A model generated the notes under the pieces. That model did no database searches and was not told where the DNA came from. It worked only from the letters and a program-made list of their open reading frames with translations. A DNA stretch of 62,613 nucleotides, taken from assembly GCF_014282275.1 (NCBI RefSeq), contig NZ_VFIA01000035.1:1-62613 (forward strand). Reading direction: 5' to 3'. This stretch comes from Spirosoma utsteinense (GTDB lineage Bacteria > Bacteroidota > Bacteroidia > Cytophagales > Spirosomataceae). The position numbers and the translations under genes were made by a program. This document shows positions 59,855 through 62,613 of the stretch, piece after piece. Position 1 is the first letter of the stretch; each line of letters starts with the position of its first letter.

Positions 59855-60139
59855 ATGATAAAAGCAATGTCGATAACTGATTGGTTACGGTTGTTTTTTG
59901 CTCTAACCATTACGGGCTTATTACTTTATTATGGACCTGAACTAACTAAAGAAATAGCTAACCTACTGGATATAAGTAGTCTATTGAGCTTTCAATACAA
60001 AGTTTTGCGATGGGTAGTAATATTTGTATCCGTATCTTTCTTAGGCATAGCTTTGCCTAAAAAACGTTTTATCGAGACAATGATCATAGCTGGATATACA
60101 ATTGGCATCCAAGTTCTTCGAGAATTTATATCTTCTTGA
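59855..60139 (+). CDS. Small membrane protein
   Basis: 94 residues with three hydrophobic stretches (LFFALTITGLLLYYGPEL, VLRWVVIFVSVSFLGIALP, TMIIAGYTIGIQVLREF). The sequence is AT-rich, unlike the 13-56 kb region. No family recognised. Two starts are possible (MIKAMSITDW); the first is used here. Confidence 0.55.
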   Translation: MIKAMSITDWLRLFFALTITGLLLYYGPELTKEIANLLDISSLLSFQYKVLRWVVIFVSVSFLGIALPKKRFIETMIIAGYTIGIQVLREFISS

Positions 60140-60178
60140 AAATCCAATTGAAATTGTAATTTACCGTGATAGTTTGTC

Positions 60179-60715
60179 TTACTTCATTTTACCCACATAT
60201 AGCGATAAGTTCAACCCAACAAAAGATCGTTTAGCGTTCAGGTTGCCAAAAGCTGTTAGACCAATCCCCACATCCTTTGTTGATGTAATAAACCGGACCT
60301 CGGCGGGTAAGCCAACGGTGGAATATCTAACTGACTTGTACAAATGCTCACCATAGAGGACTGGTTCATCGATTGGCCCGAGATATGTACCCCGATTTAT
60401 TCCCCAAACGTTGCTGACACCGGTTGAGAAACGGAATTTACCAGTTCTGATGCCATACATTAGAGCGAATTCTTGCGCTATAATGCCGGGGGCATTTTTG
60501 GAATTCAGTTCACGGTTATCTGTGTAACGTGCAATCAATAAAGTAGGCTTGTTAACAAATTCGTATCCCAAGGCTATCATGCCACTATGATATTGGCTTT
60601 TTCCTAAACCCACCCCTAGCCAGTATTTATGTTGGTCAGCCTTCTGTGCATAGCTAACTGTCGTTGTTAAGAAGAGGAGGGCCAAAGCCCAAAAGAAAGC
60701 GAAAGATTTTGTCAT
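60179..60715 (-). CDS. Small outer-membrane beta-barrel-like protein
   Basis: 178 residues with a signal peptide (TKSFAFFWALALLFLTTTVS, then YAQ). The mature protein alternates short amphipathic strands (YWLGVGLGKSQYHSGMIALG, TLLIARYTDNRELN, KFRFSTGVSNVWGI) and ends LNLSLYVGKMK, fitting an eight-stranded barrel. Typical of small porin-like or adhesin-like proteins in this phylum; the role is unknown. Confidence 0.72.
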   Translation of the reverse strand: MTKSFAFFWALALLFLTTTVSYAQKADQHKYWLGVGLGKSQYHSGMIALGYEFVNKPTLLIARYTDNRELNSKNAPGIIAQEFALMYGIRTGKFRFSTGVSNVWGINRGTYLGPIDEPVLYGEHLYKSVRYSTVGLPAEVRFITSTKDVGIGLTAFGNLNAKRSFVGLNLSLYVGKMK

Positions 60716-60964
60716 AACGTGCTACCAAATGAATGCAGCTGTAAAAATACAGATTAAGAAATGATAAACCGTGAGTGCAGGAGAGCGACTCCAATTTATT
60801 CTACTAATATTGTTAAAATGCAAAATAGATTTGATTTGTCAACCTACTGATATTGAAGTATTTTGAGACTCGTTATATAACTAATGTTATGTTATGAGGT
60901 AAAAATCAGAAGTTGCAGATATACGTTTGTTGGAATTGATCTCTGAATATTCAAATTTATAGGG

Positions 60965-61411
60965 TTATTGTTTAAAGCAGTTTTGTTGATAACCGGTGGG
61001 AGTGGCTAGCTGGTTAGCACCTTCTAATCCCTGCTTAGAATCAACAATCTTCTGTAAACTCACCTGATCGACCTTATTCCATCGGCAACTCGTTCCGCTA
61101 TAGATGTCAAACTCGACTCCTAACTCACCATTAGCTTTGTCGTACCAGATTGCATGTCTATGGTATACACTACCGCTAAGTCCTGGAGCGAGTTGAACAT
61201 CATCAAACTCATATATCACTTTGTAATAACCTGATACTGGCAACCCTGAAAATCGGTCTACCAACGTCTTTAATGCTTCAGTTTCAGCGGTCGTGCGATT
61301 AGCGAACTTTCCGATAGGCAGATAGCCATCTGTTAACTCGTCGTCCTTGCGGCAAGAGTTGAGAATCAGTATGAATAGAAAAGCGAGAACGATTAATCTG
61401 TTGAAACGCAT
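60965..61411 (-). CDS. Small lipoprotein of unknown function
   Basis: 148 residues, lipoprotein signal FNRLIVLAFLFILILNSC (lipobox LNSC). The mature part contains TTAETEALKTLVDRFSGLPV, YYKVIYEFDDVQLAPG and two cysteines (GTSCRWN, QQNCFKQ). No family recognised. The leader CCACTTATACAACTCAAAAT before the ATG resembles that of the lipoprotein at 59247. Confidence 0.65.
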   Translation of the reverse strand: MRFNRLIVLAFLFILILNSCRKDDELTDGYLPIGKFANRTTAETEALKTLVDRFSGLPVSGYYKVIYEFDDVQLAPGLSGSVYHRHAIWYDKANGELGVEFDIYSGTSCRWNKVDQVSLQKIVDSKQGLEGANQLATPTGYQQNCFKQ

Positions 61412-61464
61412 AAAATTTTGAGTTGTATAAGTGGCTATTATGTTAAGTAAAGGGTAAAACTTTA

Positions 61465-62559
61465 TTAGTTCTGGTTTATAGTTTTCAGCTTGTTAGCTAA
61501 GGCTGATCCATGAAGATTCCGAGCCACAATCCTGCCTGCTGGGTCAACTAATACCGAACTGGGAAAACCATTGACTTTGTAGCGCTCTACCAACTGATTG
61601 GTTTGGTCGGACAAGACTTGAGGCCAAGTTAAGGGATGATGGCTCAAGAATTGCCTTAGACGGTCGGCCGAATCATGGCAGGCAATACTGATAAACTCAA
61701 CTCGTTGATGATCAAGGCCTTTGTAGAGTTGTTCCAGCTGAGGTAATTCTTCTATGCAACCTTTACACCAAGTGCCCCAAAAGTCAATGTAAATATAGCG
61801 CCCCTTCAAATGAACGGTTGAAATAGGCTTACCTGTAACGAAGTTGAAAGCCACGAAAGGCTCAAACCGCCCCCCCGTTTGTAAGCTATAGGGGTCAGTT
61901 GATGGCAGTCTCGCCCCTTCTAGCGCCAGCCAGTTGTGGTAGCGATCCACACCCTTATTGGTATACTGTGTATCACCTATCCTGATGGTTTCGCCGATTT
62001 CTACCAATTGCTGAGGGTCAATCTTACCTGATTTCAAATAGGATGTGGCTTCGATGAGCGTTGTTTTTTCAAAGTCAGGCCGGTTGAAACCCGATGAGAT
62101 GAATAACTTATATGTCTCGTCTCCGACTTGGAGGCTAGCTACACCATACTGAGCAAAATGATAAACGAAGCTATCGCCCTGGCGTTTGATGACCATAGGC
62201 AGCTCTAAGCGTTTGATTTCCCCTCCCTGATAGATGTCATACTCCATAAGCTGAAAGTCGGTTAGCCTGTCTAAGACGGTGCCGGGCTTGATCGATTGAG
62301 GATAGATTGGCTTTTCGTCGCCTAGATTAAAATCATTGTTGGTATCGATTAGAACCGCCCACTGTCTATGCTTCTCGTCAAAGCCACTAACGACATTGAG
62401 ATAGCACTGGATGGGTGTTTGTGTTAGGGTCGTGGTATCGGGTGTCCAGTTCCAGTCCTGTTGAAGGCGTTGATAAGTGGCAGGAGTGATGCGTCCCTGT
62501 TTAGAACGTGTTGGGGAATTGAAAAAGGCTGGTAGTCGTGTCACCTTTGTAGCGACCAA
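61465..62559 (-). CDS. TlpA-like thioredoxin family protein
   Basis: 364 residues to the only plausible in-frame initiator, a TTG at 62559, after which an in-frame stop follows 9 codons upstream. Residues ~1-230 form a Bacteroidetes-type N-terminal domain (VLIDTNNDFNLGDEKPIYPQ, then IGETIRIGDTQYTNKGVDRY). From ~245 comes a thioredoxin fold: TVHLKGRYIYIDFWGTWCKG, with the redox pair CKGC, then FISIACHDS, and VNGFPSSVLVDPAGRIV with the cis-proline. Family members reduce disulfides in the periplasm, but no signal peptide is present here, so the N terminus may be truncated or frameshifted. Confidence 0.8.
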   Translation of the reverse strand: MVATKVTRLPAFFNSPTRSKQGRITPATYQRLQQDWNWTPDTTTLTQTPIQCYLNVVSGFDEKHRQWAVLIDTNNDFNLGDEKPIYPQSIKPGTVLDRLTDFQLMEYDIYQGGEIKRLELPMVIKRQGDSFVYHFAQYGVASLQVGDETYKLFISSGFNRPDFEKTTLIEATSYLKSGKIDPQQLVEIGETIRIGDTQYTNKGVDRYHNWLALEGARLPSTDPYSLQTGGRFEPFVAFNFVTGKPISTVHLKGRYIYIDFWGTWCKGCIEELPQLEQLYKGLDHQRVEFISIACHDSADRLRQFLSHHPLTWPQVLSDQTNQLVERYKVNGFPSSVLVDPAGRIVARNLHGSALANKLKTINQN

Positions 62560-62613
62560 GCAACAAAGCCGTGACCAAACAATTTACTAAACTGACCGAC
62601 TACCAGTGGGCCG

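Overview
This window looks like chromosomal DNA from a Cytophagales-type Bacteroidetes, most like Spirosoma and its relatives. The reasons are a SusC/SusD pair, a sensor kinase with two-component-regulator propeller repeats, 7TMR-DISM sensor kinases, many signal-peptide proteins, weak or absent Shine-Dalgarno sequences, and promoters carrying the Bacteroidetes -7 element TAnnTTTG or the close variant CACCTTTG. No rRNA, tRNA, CRISPR array, phage or complete insertion sequence was seen. The genus is an inference.

Layout. 0-13.7 kb: small metabolic and regulatory units. These are an isocitrate dehydrogenase with a divergent LysR regulator, a PhyH-type dioxygenase with a divergent AraC regulator, an SDR enzyme behind an AraC gene with repeated operator half-sites, a lone receiver protein, an alpha/beta hydrolase fold protein without its catalytic serine, and a Nudix-HTH regulator facing a secreted protein across two palindromic operators. 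13.8-28.2 kb: a plus-strand sugar cluster holding an SDR, a GH2 glycosidase broken by one frameshift, a PQQ-type sugar dehydrogenase fused to cytochrome c, a sugar isomerase-like TIM barrel, a GH106-like glycosidase with two in-frame amber codons, a kinase remnant and a complete propeller sensor kinase. 28.3-33.6 kb: SMP-30-like protein, GlxA-type regulator with a divergent DoxX-like gene, DUF1772 protein, acetyltransferase and an orphan ABC binding protein.

33.9-46.4 kb is the most unusual part. An outer-membrane barrel protein, two small secreted paralogues, a flavin monooxygenase and a sensor kinase each have the same 18-bp near-palindrome, placed 22-23 bp upstream of the -7 promoter element. 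The locus also encodes three paralogous 7TMR-DISM sensor kinases in overlapping order, then a LuxR-type response regulator. Aligned without gaps, only kinase 1 keeps the phospho-acceptor histidine and only kinase 2 keeps an intact ATP-binding domain; kinase 3 has neither. I infer a heteromeric, complementing kinase that drives the regulator, which in turn activates the 18-bp-site regulon.

46.4-56 kb: a Tat-exported SDR, then SusC, SusD, a glycerophosphodiester phosphodiesterase and a propeller-phosphoesterase fusion, which together suggest outer-membrane capture and cleavage of phosphodiesters. 56-62.6 kb: a visibly AT-richer accessory region of small secreted proteins and lipoproteins, with a 32-bp perfect inverted repeat, two copies of a ~137-bp MITE-like element flanking one gene, and a TlpA-like thioredoxin protein at the edge. 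Gene remnants occur throughout (TPR protein, aldo/keto reductase, GH2, GH106, histidine kinase, acetyltransferase), so the region is decaying in places.
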